This document shows, piece by piece, positions 8,285-16,100 of a DNA stretch of 18,694 nucleotides. How positions within the stretch are numbered: position 1 is the first letter of the stretch; every line of letters begins with the position of its first letter. Source of the DNA: an uncultured Blautia sp. (GTDB lineage Bacteria; Bacillota; Clostridia; Lachnospirales; Lachnospiraceae); assembly GCA_934364795.1 (NCBI GenBank), contig CAKRMK010000049.1:1-18694 (forward strand), given 5' to 3'. The notes under the pieces are model-generated. The model ran no database searches and was not told where the DNA came from. It saw only the letters and a program-made list of their open reading frames with translations. Position numbers and translations under genes: made by a program.

Positions 8285-8450
8285 CTAGAGCGTGCCCCCA
8301 AAAGGCTTTCTGCAAGATGTGCGTCACAATTTGTGGGAGATTTTACCCAGATGAGGGCGTCGTAGCGGGCTACGTAGGCCGAATTTGGGTGAAATATACC
8401 GCAAAGTGGGGCGTGCAGATTGCGGGAATGATTTTGGGGGCACGCTCTAG
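8285..8450 (-). repeat. 166-bp palindromic element, full copy
   Basis: Begins CTAGAGCGTGCCCCCAAAA and ends with its exact complement, a 19-bp perfect inverted terminal repeat. The interior also folds on itself: CACAATTTGTGGG...ATTTTACCCA (8325-8361) pairs imperfectly with GGGTGAAATATACCGC...GTG (8385-8408), and CGTAGC-GG-GCTACG forms a central hairpin. The whole unit is thus one long stem. It matches 18407-18572 in the opposite orientation and at the same length. There is no ORF of note. TA borders both ends if the element is taken as GAGCGTG...CACGCTC. It sits just after the rnpB terminator. Confidence 0.9.
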
Positions 8451-8490
8451 TTCCTTTTTCAAACTTGCTTTGCCAGATTCTTTATAGTAG

Positions 8491-8533
8491 CAAAAATCCC
8501 GCAGAACCATATAAAGACTCTGCAGGATTTTTG
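8491..8533 (-). terminator. Terminator of pyrBI
   Basis: On the minus strand, a 14-bp stem (AAAAATCCTGCAGA with TCTGCGGGATTTTT, one wobble) encloses a 13-nt loop and ends in a T-run. It lies about 40 bp after the pyrI stop. The flanking A and T runs would let it work in both directions, protecting pyrBI from rnpB readthrough. Confidence 0.85.
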
Positions 8534-8572
8534 TTAAAATTGTTATGAAAATAACGCTATATTCACATAAAA

Positions 8573-9010
8573 TTATTTGTTTCTGTGACCTCTGTATTTC
8601 TCTTCACAATATTTACATCTGTAAACCTCATTCTCTTCATCTGCAAGAACAAAGATCTGGTCAAGTCCCTGCTCAATGGAGGTAATGCAGCGAGGATTTT
8701 TGCATTTGATTACATTTACAACCTGTTTGGGAAGACGGAGATCTTTTTTCTCAACGATCTGCTCGTCTTTGATAATGTTGACTGTGATGTTGTGGTCAAT
8801 GAAACCAAGAATATCAAGATCCAGATCCTCAATAGGACACTCTACTTTGATAATATCCTTTTTGCCCATTTTGTTGCTGCGGGCATTCTTGATGATTGCA
8901 ACAGTACAGTCAAGCTTGTCAAGCTTCAGGTCATGATAAATAGTCATGGCCTTGCCTGCTTTAATATGGTCTAATACATAACCTTCACGAAGTGCTCCAA
9001 CATTTAACAT
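8573..9010 (-). CDS. pyrI: Aspartate carbamoyltransferase regulatory subunit PyrI
   Basis: 145-aa regulatory chain of ATCase. In known enzymes it binds CTP/ATP in the N-terminal domain and holds zinc in the C-terminal domain, where it contacts PyrB. The zinc ligands are intact: C103-x4-C108 (CKNPRC) and C132-x2-C135 (CKYC). The N-terminal allosteric domain covers about 1-97 ([19 protein letters not shown]). The ATG overlaps the end of pyrB by 7 bp, and GGAGGTGG lies upstream within pyrB, so translation is coupled to the catalytic subunit. This implies a dodecameric, allosterically regulated ATCase. Confidence 0.97.
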   Translation of the reverse strand: MLNVGALREGYVLDHIKAGKAMTIYHDLKLDKLDCTVAIIKNARSNKMGKKDIIKVECPIEDLDLDILGFIDHNITVNIIKDEQIVEKKDLRLPKQVVNVIKCKNPRCITSIEQGLDQIFVLADEENEVYRCKYCEEKYRGHRNK

Positions 9011-9927
9011 GGCAGTTCCACCTCCAATAATGTAAGAATCAACGCCATACGTACATATACGCCGTACTGCGCCTGTTTGAAATATGCAGCTCTTGGATCG
9101 TTGTCCACTTCAACAGCAATTTCATTGACACGTGGAAGCGGATGAAGAATATACATGTCCTCTTTTGCAAGAGAAAGTTTCTGTTTGTCCAGTATGTAGA
9201 AGTCTTTCATGCGGACGTAATCTTCTTCATTGAAGAAACGCTCCTTCTGAACACGGGTCATGTAAAGGATATCAAGATCCGGGATAGCATCCTCAAGACG
9301 TTCTTCCTCTACAAATTCAATATTGTTCTTCTTCAGTACATCTTCGCGGATGTAGCTTGGAATGCGAAGCTCTTCAGGAGAAATCAGTACGAATTTCACA
9401 TTAGGGTAACGTACCAGTGCCTCGATGAGGGAATGAACGGTACGGCCAAATTTCAGATCTCCGCACAGACCGATGGTAAGGTTGTCGAGACGACCTTTTA
9501 AAGAACGGATAGTAAGTAAATCGGTAAGAGTCTGAGTGGGATGCTGATGACCACCGTCACCGGCGTTGATAACAGGAATATTAGAAACCATAGAAGCTAC
9601 TAACGGAGCACCTTCCTTGGGATGACGCATAGCACAGATATCTGCGTAACAGGAAACAACACGAATGGTATCGGAAACAGTTTCGCCTTTGGCTGCGGAA
9701 CTGGAATCTGCGGATGAGAAACCAAGAACCTTACCGCCAAGGTTCATCATAGCAGCTTCAAAACTGAGACGGGTACGGGTGCTTGGCTCATAGAAAAGAG
9801 TGGCAAGACGTTTGTCGTCGCAGGTGTGGGCGTATTTTTTGGGGTTTTTCTCAATATCGCTGGCAAGATCCAGAAGCTTCTCAAGCTCCGGCACACTAAG
9901 GTCCAGCGGACTCATTAAGTGTCTCAT
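9004..9927 (-). CDS. pyrB: Aspartate carbamoyltransferase catalytic subunit PyrB
   Basis: 307-aa enzyme joining carbamoyl phosphate and aspartate, the committed step of pyrimidine synthesis. Visible active-site motifs are the carbamoyl phosphate loop [13 protein letters not shown] (45-57, STRTR 49-53), the 80s loop SSAAKGE (76-82), AMRHP (99-103), [12 protein letters not shown] (127-138), and HPLPR near 262. The start is ATG 9927 after TGGAGG. It is transcribed with pyrI from a promoter at 9979-10007. No other pyr genes are in the window. The 5' leader is short (about 45 nt), without room for a PyrR-type attenuator. Confidence 0.98.
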   Translation of the reverse strand: MRHLMSPLDLSVPELEKLLDLASDIEKNPKKYAHTCDDKRLATLFYEPSTRTRLSFEAAMMNLGGKVLGFSSADSSSAAKGETVSDTIRVVSCYADICAMRHPKEGAPLVASMVSNIPVINAGDGGHQHPTQTLTDLLTIRSLKGRLDNLTIGLCGDLKFGRTVHSLIEALVRYPNVKFVLISPEELRIPSYIREDVLKKNNIEFVEEERLEDAIPDLDILYMTRVQKERFFNEEDYVRMKDFYILDKQKLSLAKEDMYILHPLPRVNEIAVEVDNDPRAAYFKQAQYGVYVRMALILTLLEVELPC

Positions 9928-9978
9928 GATATACCTCCATTTATGAGTGTTTTTTATAGTTCAAAATCTCTTCGACCT

Positions 9979-10007
9979 ATCATATACTACTTGGAATGAT
10001 TTTTCAA
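9979..10007 (-). promoter_or_regulatory. Promoter of pyrBI
   Basis: On the minus strand, TTGAAA (10002-10007) and TATGAT (9979-9984) are spaced by 17 bp. The -35 box contains the TGA stop codon of the upstream membrane-protein gene. Transcription would start near 9972. Confidence 0.75.
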
Positions 10008-10393
10008 GAAGATTTTGTAAGTATTTTTTCGAAAAATAATCCGGTGAAAAACCATACCGGAAGATAGTCAAGACGGATGATTCCTTTATACTGATGAGGA
10101 GCAGCAGAATAGTCCCAGGGACACATGTGAAAAGCCTGTAAAATAGAGCCGCTTGTGAATTCCCCGAAATAAAAGCCGGCAGTGTATAAAGAACCCCGCA
10201 GGAAGACCGGCAGCTTTCTGATCTTTTTATACACAGGAATAATAAGGGCTGCACAGCCATAAATAGGAAACATAAGAAGAGAAGTGGTTCCCTTCATGGC
10301 TGCGTCCCCCTGAAGAAAAGAATGGAGCCCTGTCCACAGAATTTCCAGGCACCATCCTGTAAAACCACAGAAAAGAAATGGATATTTATTCAT
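10004..10393 (-). CDS. Small polytopic membrane protein, CmpB-like (putative ABC transporter permease family)
   Basis: 129-aa hydrophobic protein with about four membrane segments (near 4-22, 37-56, 65-85, 110-125). The motifs GWCLEILWTG, FPIYGCAAL, CPWDYS and GIIRLDYLPVWFFTGLFFE resemble the PF06541 (ABC_trans_CmpB) family, whose function is not established. The start is ATG 10393, seven bases after GGAGG. An earlier in-frame ATG at 10435 precedes the binding site and is not favoured. Its 3' end contains the -35 of pyrBI. It has no obvious partner here, and a transport role is not shown by the sequence. Confidence 0.72.
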   Translation of the reverse strand: MNKYPFLFCGFTGWCLEILWTGLHSFLQGDAAMKGTTSLLMFPIYGCAALIIPVYKKIRKLPVFLRGSLYTAGFYFGEFTSGSILQAFHMCPWDYSAAPHQYKGIIRLDYLPVWFFTGLFFEKILTKSS

Positions 10394-10437
10394 TGGTAAG
10401 CCTCCCAGATATAAAGTTAAAATTAATATTCCCATTC

Positions 10438-10466
10438 TTGCTTATTTTATACGGTAAGGGTATAAT
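10438..10466 (+). promoter_or_regulatory. Candidate promoter of folC-pheA
   Basis: TTGCTT (10438-10443) and a perfect TATAAT (10461-10466) are spaced by 17 bp. The start near 10473 would put the 69-bp tandem repeats inside a roughly 200-nt leader before folC. The -35 is weak. Confidence 0.55.
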
Positions 10467-10477
10467 GAAGGAAATAT

Positions 10478-10636
10478 GCGATGCGTAGGATCGCATATTT
10501 CCGCTACGCAAACGTAGCCGAAGGCGGAGTTCGCGGTTCCCGCGAAGCGATGCGTAGGATCGCATATTTCCGCTACGCAAACGTAGCCGAAGGCGGAGTT
10601 CGCGGTTCCCGCGAAGCGATGCGTAGTATCGCATAG
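10478..10636 (+). repeat. 69-bp tandem repeat, 2.3 copies, hairpin-rich
   Basis: Units at 10478-10546 and 10547-10615 are identical; a 21-bp partial third unit (10616-10636) has one G-to-T change. Each unit holds three inverted repeats: GCGAT/ATCGC around GCGTAGG, GCTACG-CAAA-CGTAGC, and TTCGCGG-TTC-CCGCGAA. In the first unit the first hairpin extends to a 13-bp perfect stem (10470-10482/10490-10502). The period is a multiple of three, so reading frames stay open. One on this strand runs from ATG 10481 to 10636 (51 aa, repeating AMRRIAYFRYANVAEGG) after an AAGGA; it is probably not a gene. The unit is GC-richer than its surroundings. Confidence 0.92.
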
Positions 10637-10675
10637 GTTTTAATTTATTTTATTAGAAAATTCAGGAGTTTTGTT

Positions 10676-11977
10676 ATGGACTACAGAGAATGCCGGTCTT
10701 ATATTGATGATTCGGCAAAATACGGTTCCGTTCTGGGACTTGATAATATGCGTGAAATGCTGGAACGTCTTGGGAATCCCCAGGATGCTCTTTCTTATGT
10801 GCACGTAGCCGGAACCAATGGAAAGGGTTCTGTTATTGCATATTTATATACTACACTTACCAGAGCCGGGTATAAGGTTGGAAGGTATATTTCTCCTACT
10901 TTATATTCTTACAGGGAGCGGCTGGAAGTGGCGGGAGAGAGGATTTCCCGTGAGAAATTTGCAAAGCATGTCACTACAATCTCACAGGCAATTGGTGAGA
11001 TGACTGCAGCAGGGCTTGCACATCCCACACCTTTTGAAATTGAGACTGCGGCAGCATTTTTATATTTTAAAGAAGAAAACTGTGATCTTGTCCTTCTGGA
11101 GACAGGAATGGGTGGTAATCTGGATGCCACCAATATTATTAAGAATACGAAGCTGGCCATACTGGTTTCTATCAGTATGGATCATATGTCATTTCTTGGA
11201 AATACCCTTGGTGAAATTGCAGAGAAAAAAGCCGGTATTATAAAGCCTGGCTGTAAGGTGCTGACTACCAGGCAGCCAGAAGAAGCTGCACAGGTGATAA
11301 AACAGACCTGCGAAAAACTGGGCGTTTCTTGTACAGTATCAAATCCCGATGAAGCAATTCTGGAAGAAGAAAGTGTGTTTGGACAAAAGTTTTCCTGGCA
11401 GGGTGAAGAGTTTGAAATTTCTCTTGCCGGAGTTTATCAGAAAGAAAATGCCCTGCTGGCACTTCATGCCCTGGCTCTTTTGGATGAGCTGGGATGGCAT
11501 ACCACTGTGAATCAGCGAAAAGAGGGGCTTTTTCATACAAGATGGAACGGTAGGTTTACAGTCATTAACAAAAAGCCTCTGTTTATTGTAGATGGAGCAC
11601 ACAATGCAGGTGCAGCTCAGAAAATGGCAGAATCCATCCGCCATTATTTTAAAGGGAAAAAGTTGATCTACATTATGGGCGTTTTTGCAGACAAGGAGTA
11701 TGACACAGTCCTTGAAAAAACTGCCTGTTTTGCGAAGAAAATTTATACTATAGAGACACCGGATAATCCACGGGCACTTCCGGCAAAAGAGCTTGCAAAG
11801 GCAGCAAAGAAGTATAATCCTGATGCCGAAAGTACCGCCGGAATCCAGGACGCAGTAAACAAAGCTTTTGCACTTGCAGAAGAAGATGAGAATTATGTGA
11901 TCCTGGCGTTTGGTTCCCTTTCTTTTATAGGGGCACTGACAGATGCAGTTAAAAAGCGGGAAACAAAAAACAATTAA
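10676..11977 (+). CDS. folC: Folylpolyglutamate/dihydrofolate synthase FolC
   Basis: 433-aa Mur-ligase-type enzyme adding glutamate to folates (and to dihydropteroate in bifunctional members). The P-loop AGTNGKGS is at 45-52. YISPTLYSYRERLEVAGERIS (71-91) is the folate-binding region and ETGMGGNLDATNI the family signature. The C-terminal domain has VDGAHNAG near 305. ATG 10676 follows AGGAG at 10664-10668. It is preceded by the tandem-repeat leader and followed 39 bp later by pheA with no terminator, so the two are probably cotranscribed. Whether it has the dihydrofolate synthase activity cannot be decided by eye. Confidence 0.95.
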   Translation: MDYRECRSYIDDSAKYGSVLGLDNMREMLERLGNPQDALSYVHVAGTNGKGSVIAYLYTTLTRAGYKVGRYISPTLYSYRERLEVAGERISREKFAKHVTTISQAIGEMTAAGLAHPTPFEIETAAAFLYFKEENCDLVLLETGMGGNLDATNIIKNTKLAILVSISMDHMSFLGNTLGEIAEKKAGIIKPGCKVLTTRQPEEAAQVIKQTCEKLGVSCTVSNPDEAILEEESVFGQKFSWQGEEFEISLAGVYQKENALLALHALALLDELGWHTTVNQRKEGLFHTRWNGRFTVINKKPLFIVDGAHNAGAAQKMAESIRHYFKGKKLIYIMGVFADKEYDTVLEKTACFAKKIYTIETPDNPRALPAKELAKAAKKYNPDAESTAGIQDAVNKAFALAEEDENYVILAFGSLSFIGALTDAVKKRETKNN

Positions 11978-12016
11978 AAAGATAAGTTAAAAACAACAGA
12001 AGTGAGAGGAAGCAAT

Positions 12017-13147
12017 ATGACAGATTTGCAGGAATGCAGACAGAAAATAGACGAGATCGATAACCAGATGGTGGAGCTTTTTGAAAAAAGAATGAAGGTG
12101 TGTGAAGAGGTTGCCGCATACAAAATCCGCACAGGGAAAAAAGTTCTGGATCCCGAGAGGGAGCATGCCAAGCTGGAAGAGATAAGAAAGAAGGCACATG
12201 GAGAATTTAACGAATTAGGAGCACAGGAGCTTTTCCAGCAGATCATGGCAATCAGCAGAAAGCGCCAGTACCAGCTTCTTACAGAGTTTGGACAGGAAGA
12301 AGAGGAAACGTTTCATCTGGTAGATCAGCTTCCAAGAAACAATGTAAATGTTGTATTTCAGGGCGTGGAGGGCGCATACAGCTATGGCGCCATGCGTGCC
12401 TATTTTCCGGATGATATTAAAAGCTATCACGTAAAAACCTTCCGGGATGCCATGGAGGAAGTGGCAAAGGGAAATGCAGATTATGCAGTTCTTCCCATCG
12501 AAAATTCCACAGCAGGGATTGTGGCAGATATTTATGACCTGCTGACAGAATATAAATTGTTTATTGTAGGGGAACAGGTGTTAAAAGTAGAACATGTGCT
12601 CCTTGGACTGCCACATGCCCAGCTTTCTGATATTTCCTGTGTTTATTCCCATCCCCAGGGACTTGCCCAGTGCAAGGCTTATCTGGAAGAGCACAGGCAG
12701 TGGAAAAGTGTGGAGGTAAGTAACACTGCCGCTGCCGCAAAAATGGTAAGCGAGGAAAAGGATAAAACACATGCAGCCATTGCAAGCCGTGATGCAGGAG
12801 AATTTTATAACCTGAAGGTGCTTGCAGAAAATATCTGCAAAAATGACTGCAATGTAACCCGCTTTATTATTCTTGGAAAACAGCCTGTCTATGAAAACAA
12901 GGCGTCCAAGATCAGCGTATGCTTTGAAGCCCGCCATGAAAGCGGAACTTTGTATAATGTACTTTCCCATATGATCTACAATGGCCTTAACATGACCAAG
13001 ATCGAGTCCCGTCCTATTCCTGGCAAGACCTGGGAATACAGATTCTTCGTGGATTTTGAGGGAAATTTAAGGGACAGTGCTGTAAAAAATGCCCTCAGGG
13101 GAATGGAGGCAGAAACCAGTTATCTTAGAATTCTTGGAAATTATTAA
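12017..13147 (+). CDS. pheA: Bifunctional chorismate mutase/prephenate dehydratase (P-protein)
   Basis: 376-aa enzyme taking chorismate to phenylpyruvate in phenylalanine synthesis. Domains in order: AroQ-type chorismate mutase (1-90; CRQKIDEIDNQMVELFEKR, K36, RKRQYQ), prephenate dehydratase (about 111-288; FQGVEGAYS, PIENSTAGIV, SHPQGLAQC 211-219, catalytic TRF 281-283) and a C-terminal ACT domain (about 298-376; GTLYNVL, ESRPIPGKTWEYRFFVD) for feedback by phenylalanine. ATG 12017 is chosen because AGAGGAAG just upstream is its binding site; the in-frame GTG 12002 overlaps that site. No aromatic attenuator is visible in the short gap after folC. Confidence 0.96.
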   Translation: MTDLQECRQKIDEIDNQMVELFEKRMKVCEEVAAYKIRTGKKVLDPEREHAKLEEIRKKAHGEFNELGAQELFQQIMAISRKRQYQLLTEFGQEEEETFHLVDQLPRNNVNVVFQGVEGAYSYGAMRAYFPDDIKSYHVKTFRDAMEEVAKGNADYAVLPIENSTAGIVADIYDLLTEYKLFIVGEQVLKVEHVLLGLPHAQLSDISCVYSHPQGLAQCKAYLEEHRQWKSVEVSNTAAAAKMVSEEKDKTHAAIASRDAGEFYNLKVLAENICKNDCNVTRFIILGKQPVYENKASKISVCFEARHESGTLYNVLSHMIYNGLNMTKIESRPIPGKTWEYRFFVDFEGNLRDSAVKNALRGMEAETSYLRILGNY

Positions 13148-13155
13148 TACTTAAA

Positions 13156-13184
13156 ATGACCTGAATCTATAAATGAGACATAAT
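13156..13184 (+). promoter_or_regulatory. Candidate promoter of the DUF815-ppx-ppk operon
   Basis: ATGACC (13156-13161) and CATAAT (13179-13184), 17 bp apart, lie in the 59-bp gap between pheA and the next gene. Each box is one or two bases off consensus. No terminator is seen after pheA. Confidence 0.4.
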
Positions 13185-13206
13185 ACGAAATTGAGAGGAA
13201 ACAAAA

Positions 13207-14517
13207 ATGGCAAGAACAGAAGAATGTATCCTTTACCGTGATTTTGAAAACGGTGAGATACTGCACACAATGACATCACTGATGAACAGCTATGAGGCAA
13301 AAGAAGAAGGTTTTGAAAAACGCAGGGAAGAGTTTTTCCATATGGCAGGAAGCCTGGTGGAAATGGCAGGAATGTATGGCTTTTCCGGAAACCTGTGGCA
13401 CAATTACCTGACACAGCTTCTTGTAAATCACGAAAATGCATTCAGCACGGCGTCTGAAATCCGCGGGGCTGTAAATGGCAGCATTAACCATCTGGCAATG
13501 CACGATTTTCAGATTTTCAAAGAGCTTTATGACTTTGATCTTGCTGTTTTTGATAAGGCTTTTGGAACAGATTGTACCGGATTTCTCTGCGATTATGTAA
13601 ATACTGGCTGCAACAGCAAGGTATATAATCAGCGTATCTGCGACCGTATCTGTGATATGAGTAAGACTCTGGCTCAGACTTCCACAGTGGAAGAATTTAT
13701 GGCAGATATGGTACAGTTTTATAAAGATTTTGGAGTTGGCAAGCTGGGACTGAATAAGGCATTTCGCATCGAGCATGGCAAAGATGGCAAGCCGGTAATT
13801 GCACCAATTACCAGAATTGCACATGTAAATCTGGATGACCTGGTTGGCTATGAGATTCCCAAACAGAAGCTGATCGAAAATACAGAAGCCTTTGTAAGAG
13901 GCAGAAAAGCAAACAACTGCCTTTTGTTTGGTGATGCAGGTACCGGTAAATCTTCCAGCATCAAGGGAATCCTCAACCGCTATTATGACGAAGGACTTCG
14001 TATTATTGAGGTTTACAAGCACCAGTTCCAGGATCTGAACGATGTGATCGCGAAGATCAAGAACCGAAACTATAAATTTATTCTTTACATGGATGATCTT
14101 TCTTTTGAAGAATTTGAGATTGAGTATAAATATCTGAAAGCTGTAATCGAGGGCGGCCTGGAGAAAAAACCGGACAACATCCTGATTTATGCAACCAGCA
14201 ACAGACGTCACCTTGTGCGGGAGAAATCCGGAGATAAGCTGGAGGTGGCAGACGATGAAGATCTGCATTCCTCCGACACAGTTCAGGAGAAGCTGTCACT
14301 GGTGTACCGTTTTGGTGTGCGTATTTATTTTGGTGCACCGAACAAAAAAGAATTTCAGAATATCGTTACTACACTGGCAGAACGCTATGGTGTTACAATG
14401 CCAAAAGAGGAGCTTCTTATGCAGGCAAATGCCTGGGAGCTTTCCCATGGCGGCCTGACAGGAAGAACAGCCCAGCAGTTTATCGATCATATACTTGGCA
14501 CGAAAGAAGAAAAATAA
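13207..14517 (+). CDS. DUF815 AAA+ ATPase
   Basis: 436-aa protein of the DUF815 (PF05673) P-loop ATPase family, function unknown. The N-terminal half (1-200) is a family-specific helical region without a recognised motif. The ATPase part has Walker A GDAGTGKSS (242-250), Walker B FILYMDDLSFEE (291-302), sensor-1 YATSNRRHLV (329-338) and a sensor-2-like SHGGLTGRTAQQF (413-425). There is no signal peptide or membrane segment, so it should be cytoplasmic. ATG 13207 follows GAGAGGAA. The gap to the ppx-like gene is 36 bp with a good binding site and no terminator, suggesting a shared transcript with polyphosphate genes. Confidence 0.88.
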   Translation: MARTEECILYRDFENGEILHTMTSLMNSYEAKEEGFEKRREEFFHMAGSLVEMAGMYGFSGNLWHNYLTQLLVNHENAFSTASEIRGAVNGSINHLAMHDFQIFKELYDFDLAVFDKAFGTDCTGFLCDYVNTGCNSKVYNQRICDRICDMSKTLAQTSTVEEFMADMVQFYKDFGVGKLGLNKAFRIEHGKDGKPVIAPITRIAHVNLDDLVGYEIPKQKLIENTEAFVRGRKANNCLLFGDAGTGKSSSIKGILNRYYDEGLRIIEVYKHQFQDLNDVIAKIKNRNYKFILYMDDLSFEEFEIEYKYLKAVIEGGLEKKPDNILIYATSNRRHLVREKSGDKLEVADDEDLHSSDTVQEKLSLVYRFGVRIYFGAPNKKEFQNIVTTLAERYGVTMPKEELLMQANAWELSHGGLTGRTAQQFIDHILGTKEEK

Positions 14518-14553
14518 AAAGCCACATAAAACCTTGGCAGGAGGGAGAAAGGT

Positions 14554-16089
14554 ATGGCAGTAACCACATTTGCGGCAATTGATATCAGTGCTTATGAGAT
14601 TTGTATGAAAATTTTCGAATTTTCAAAAAAATCCGGATTTCGTACAGTTGATGACATCCGGTACCGCCTGAATCTTGGAACAGAAGTTTATTCTGGCAGG
14701 ACGATGGGCGTAGATCAGGTGGATACCATCTGTGAGGTGTTAAATGATTTTAAAAGAATCATGGCAGAATACGGAGTGAAAGAGTACCGTGCCTGCACTA
14801 CCAGTGTGTTCCGTGAAATGAAAAATCCAATCATTATTATCGAACAGATTTTCAGAAGAACCGGAGTCTATGTGGAAGTTTTAAGTAATGCGGAACAGCA
14901 TTTCCTGGGTTACAAGTCCATTGCGGCTATTGAGAATGGTTTTAAGAAAATGATCCAGAAGGGAACTGCCATTTTGGATGTTGGTGGTGGAAACCTGCAG
15001 ATTTCCCTGTTTGACAAGGATGCTCTTGTGACTACCCAGAGCCTGAAAATGGGAAGTGTGCGTATCCGTCAGCGCCTGAAAGAGCTGGAAAAAACCAATA
15101 CCAATTATGCACAGCTGGTGGAAGAGTTTATCCGCAATGATCTTACCGGATTCAAACGCCTTTATCTGAAAGACAGGGATATCAAAAATGTGATTCTTAT
15201 GGGGGATTTCCTTACAGAAACTATTTTCCGTGAAGAGCGCCAGGATAACATTATTACAAAAGCAGAATTCCTGAAAAGATACGAAAACACCGTATACAAA
15301 ACAGAAGAAGCACTGGCAGAGGAGATGGACATTGACCCGGAATATGCCGCTTTGATTGTTCCTACCATGGTTATCTGCAAGGATTTTATTGATCTGTTTA
15401 ATGCAGAAGCTTTGTGGATGCCTGGTGTTTCCCTGCTGGATGGAATTGCATATGATTTTGGGGAAAAGAAAAATTTCATCAAGAGTGTACACAATTTCGA
15501 AAATGATATTCTGGTTGCATCCCATAATATTGCGAAACGGTATTCCACAGGAAAAGATCACATCCGTGGAACCACCGAGCTGGCACTTGCTATTTTTGAC
15601 AGTATGAAGAAGGTTCACGGAATGGGAGCCAGGGAACGGCTGCTTTTGCAGATTGCTGTTCAGCTTCATGACTGCGGAAAATACATCAGTATGGGAGATG
15701 TGGCAGAGTGCTCCTACCAGATCATCATGGCAACAGAGATCATCGGTCTTTCTACAGAGGAACGCCAGATTATTGCAAATGCAGTGCGTTATAATACCAC
15801 AGAGTTTGTTTCCTACAGAGATATTGCAGGGGAAATCGGAATGGACCGTCAGGTATATCTTCTCATTGCAAAGCTGGCAGCAATCCTTCGTATTGCAAAT
15901 GCCATGGACAGAAGCCATTATCAGAAAGTAAAAAATATGAAAGCAGTATTAAAGGACAGAACCCTGCTTCTGACTGTGGATTCCGAGCAGGATATTTCCC
16001 TGGAGCTGGGGCTTTTAAAGGATAAAGTAGAATTTTTTGAAGAGGTATTTGGTATCCGTCTGGTATTCAGACGTAAGAGAAAAATGTGA
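14554..16089 (+). CDS. Ppx/GppA-type phosphatase-like protein with HD domain, active site altered
   Basis: 511-aa protein laid out like exopolyphosphatase: two ASKHA lobes (1-305) and a C-terminal HD-type domain (about 315-510). Retained: fold motifs CTTSVFREMKN (81-91), LDVGGGNLQIS (141-151), MPGVSLLDGI (289-298), and the HD dyad H372-D373. Changed relative to E. coli PPX by eye alignment: the first phosphate loop DLGSNS is DISAYE (10-15); catalytic E121 is Q115; E150 of GGGSTEL is Q149; and in the HD domain the H of HSAY is C386 and the H of RYHR is N414. It may therefore be a weak or inactive phosphatase, perhaps a polyphosphate or (p)ppGpp sensor (inference). ATG 14554 follows AGGAGGGAG. 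Its stop is 11 bp before ppk. Confidence 0.85.
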   Translation: MAVTTFAAIDISAYEICMKIFEFSKKSGFRTVDDIRYRLNLGTEVYSGRTMGVDQVDTICEVLNDFKRIMAEYGVKEYRACTTSVFREMKNPIIIIEQIFRRTGVYVEVLSNAEQHFLGYKSIAAIENGFKKMIQKGTAILDVGGGNLQISLFDKDALVTTQSLKMGSVRIRQRLKELEKTNTNYAQLVEEFIRNDLTGFKRLYLKDRDIKNVILMGDFLTETIFREERQDNIITKAEFLKRYENTVYKTEEALAEEMDIDPEYAALIVPTMVICKDFIDLFNAEALWMPGVSLLDGIAYDFGEKKNFIKSVHNFENDILVASHNIAKRYSTGKDHIRGTTELALAIFDSMKKVHGMGARERLLLQIAVQLHDCGKYISMGDVAECSYQIIMATEIIGLSTEERQIIANAVRYNTTEFVSYRDIAGEIGMDRQVYLLIAKLAAILRIANAMDRSHYQKVKNMKAVLKDRTLLLTVDSEQDISLELGLLKDKVEFFEEVFGIRLVFRRKRKM

Positions 16090-16100
16090 GGAGGGGCACA

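Noticed and set aside
8451..8490. CCTTTTTCAAAC next to the first palindrome, matching part of the second copy's right arm
   Set aside because: Only 12 A/T-rich bases match and the sequence then diverges; chance or a very old remnant cannot be told apart.
10386..10634. 82-aa minus-strand frame with repeated RGNRELRLRLRLRSGNMRSYA peptide
   Set aside because: It is the translation of the 69-bp tandem repeat, whose period is a multiple of three. It has no ribosome binding site and runs into unrelated sequence and the start of the membrane-protein gene. It is better described as a DNA repeat.
10478..10636. CRISPR-like array
   Set aside because: The units are contiguous with no spacers, and there are no cas genes nearby.
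13276..14268. 330-aa minus-strand frame opposite the DUF815 gene (and a 345-aa one at 14881-15918 opposite the ppx-like gene)
   Set aside because: Both are antisense to clear conserved genes with family motifs, lack binding sites, and have compositions typical of shadow frames.
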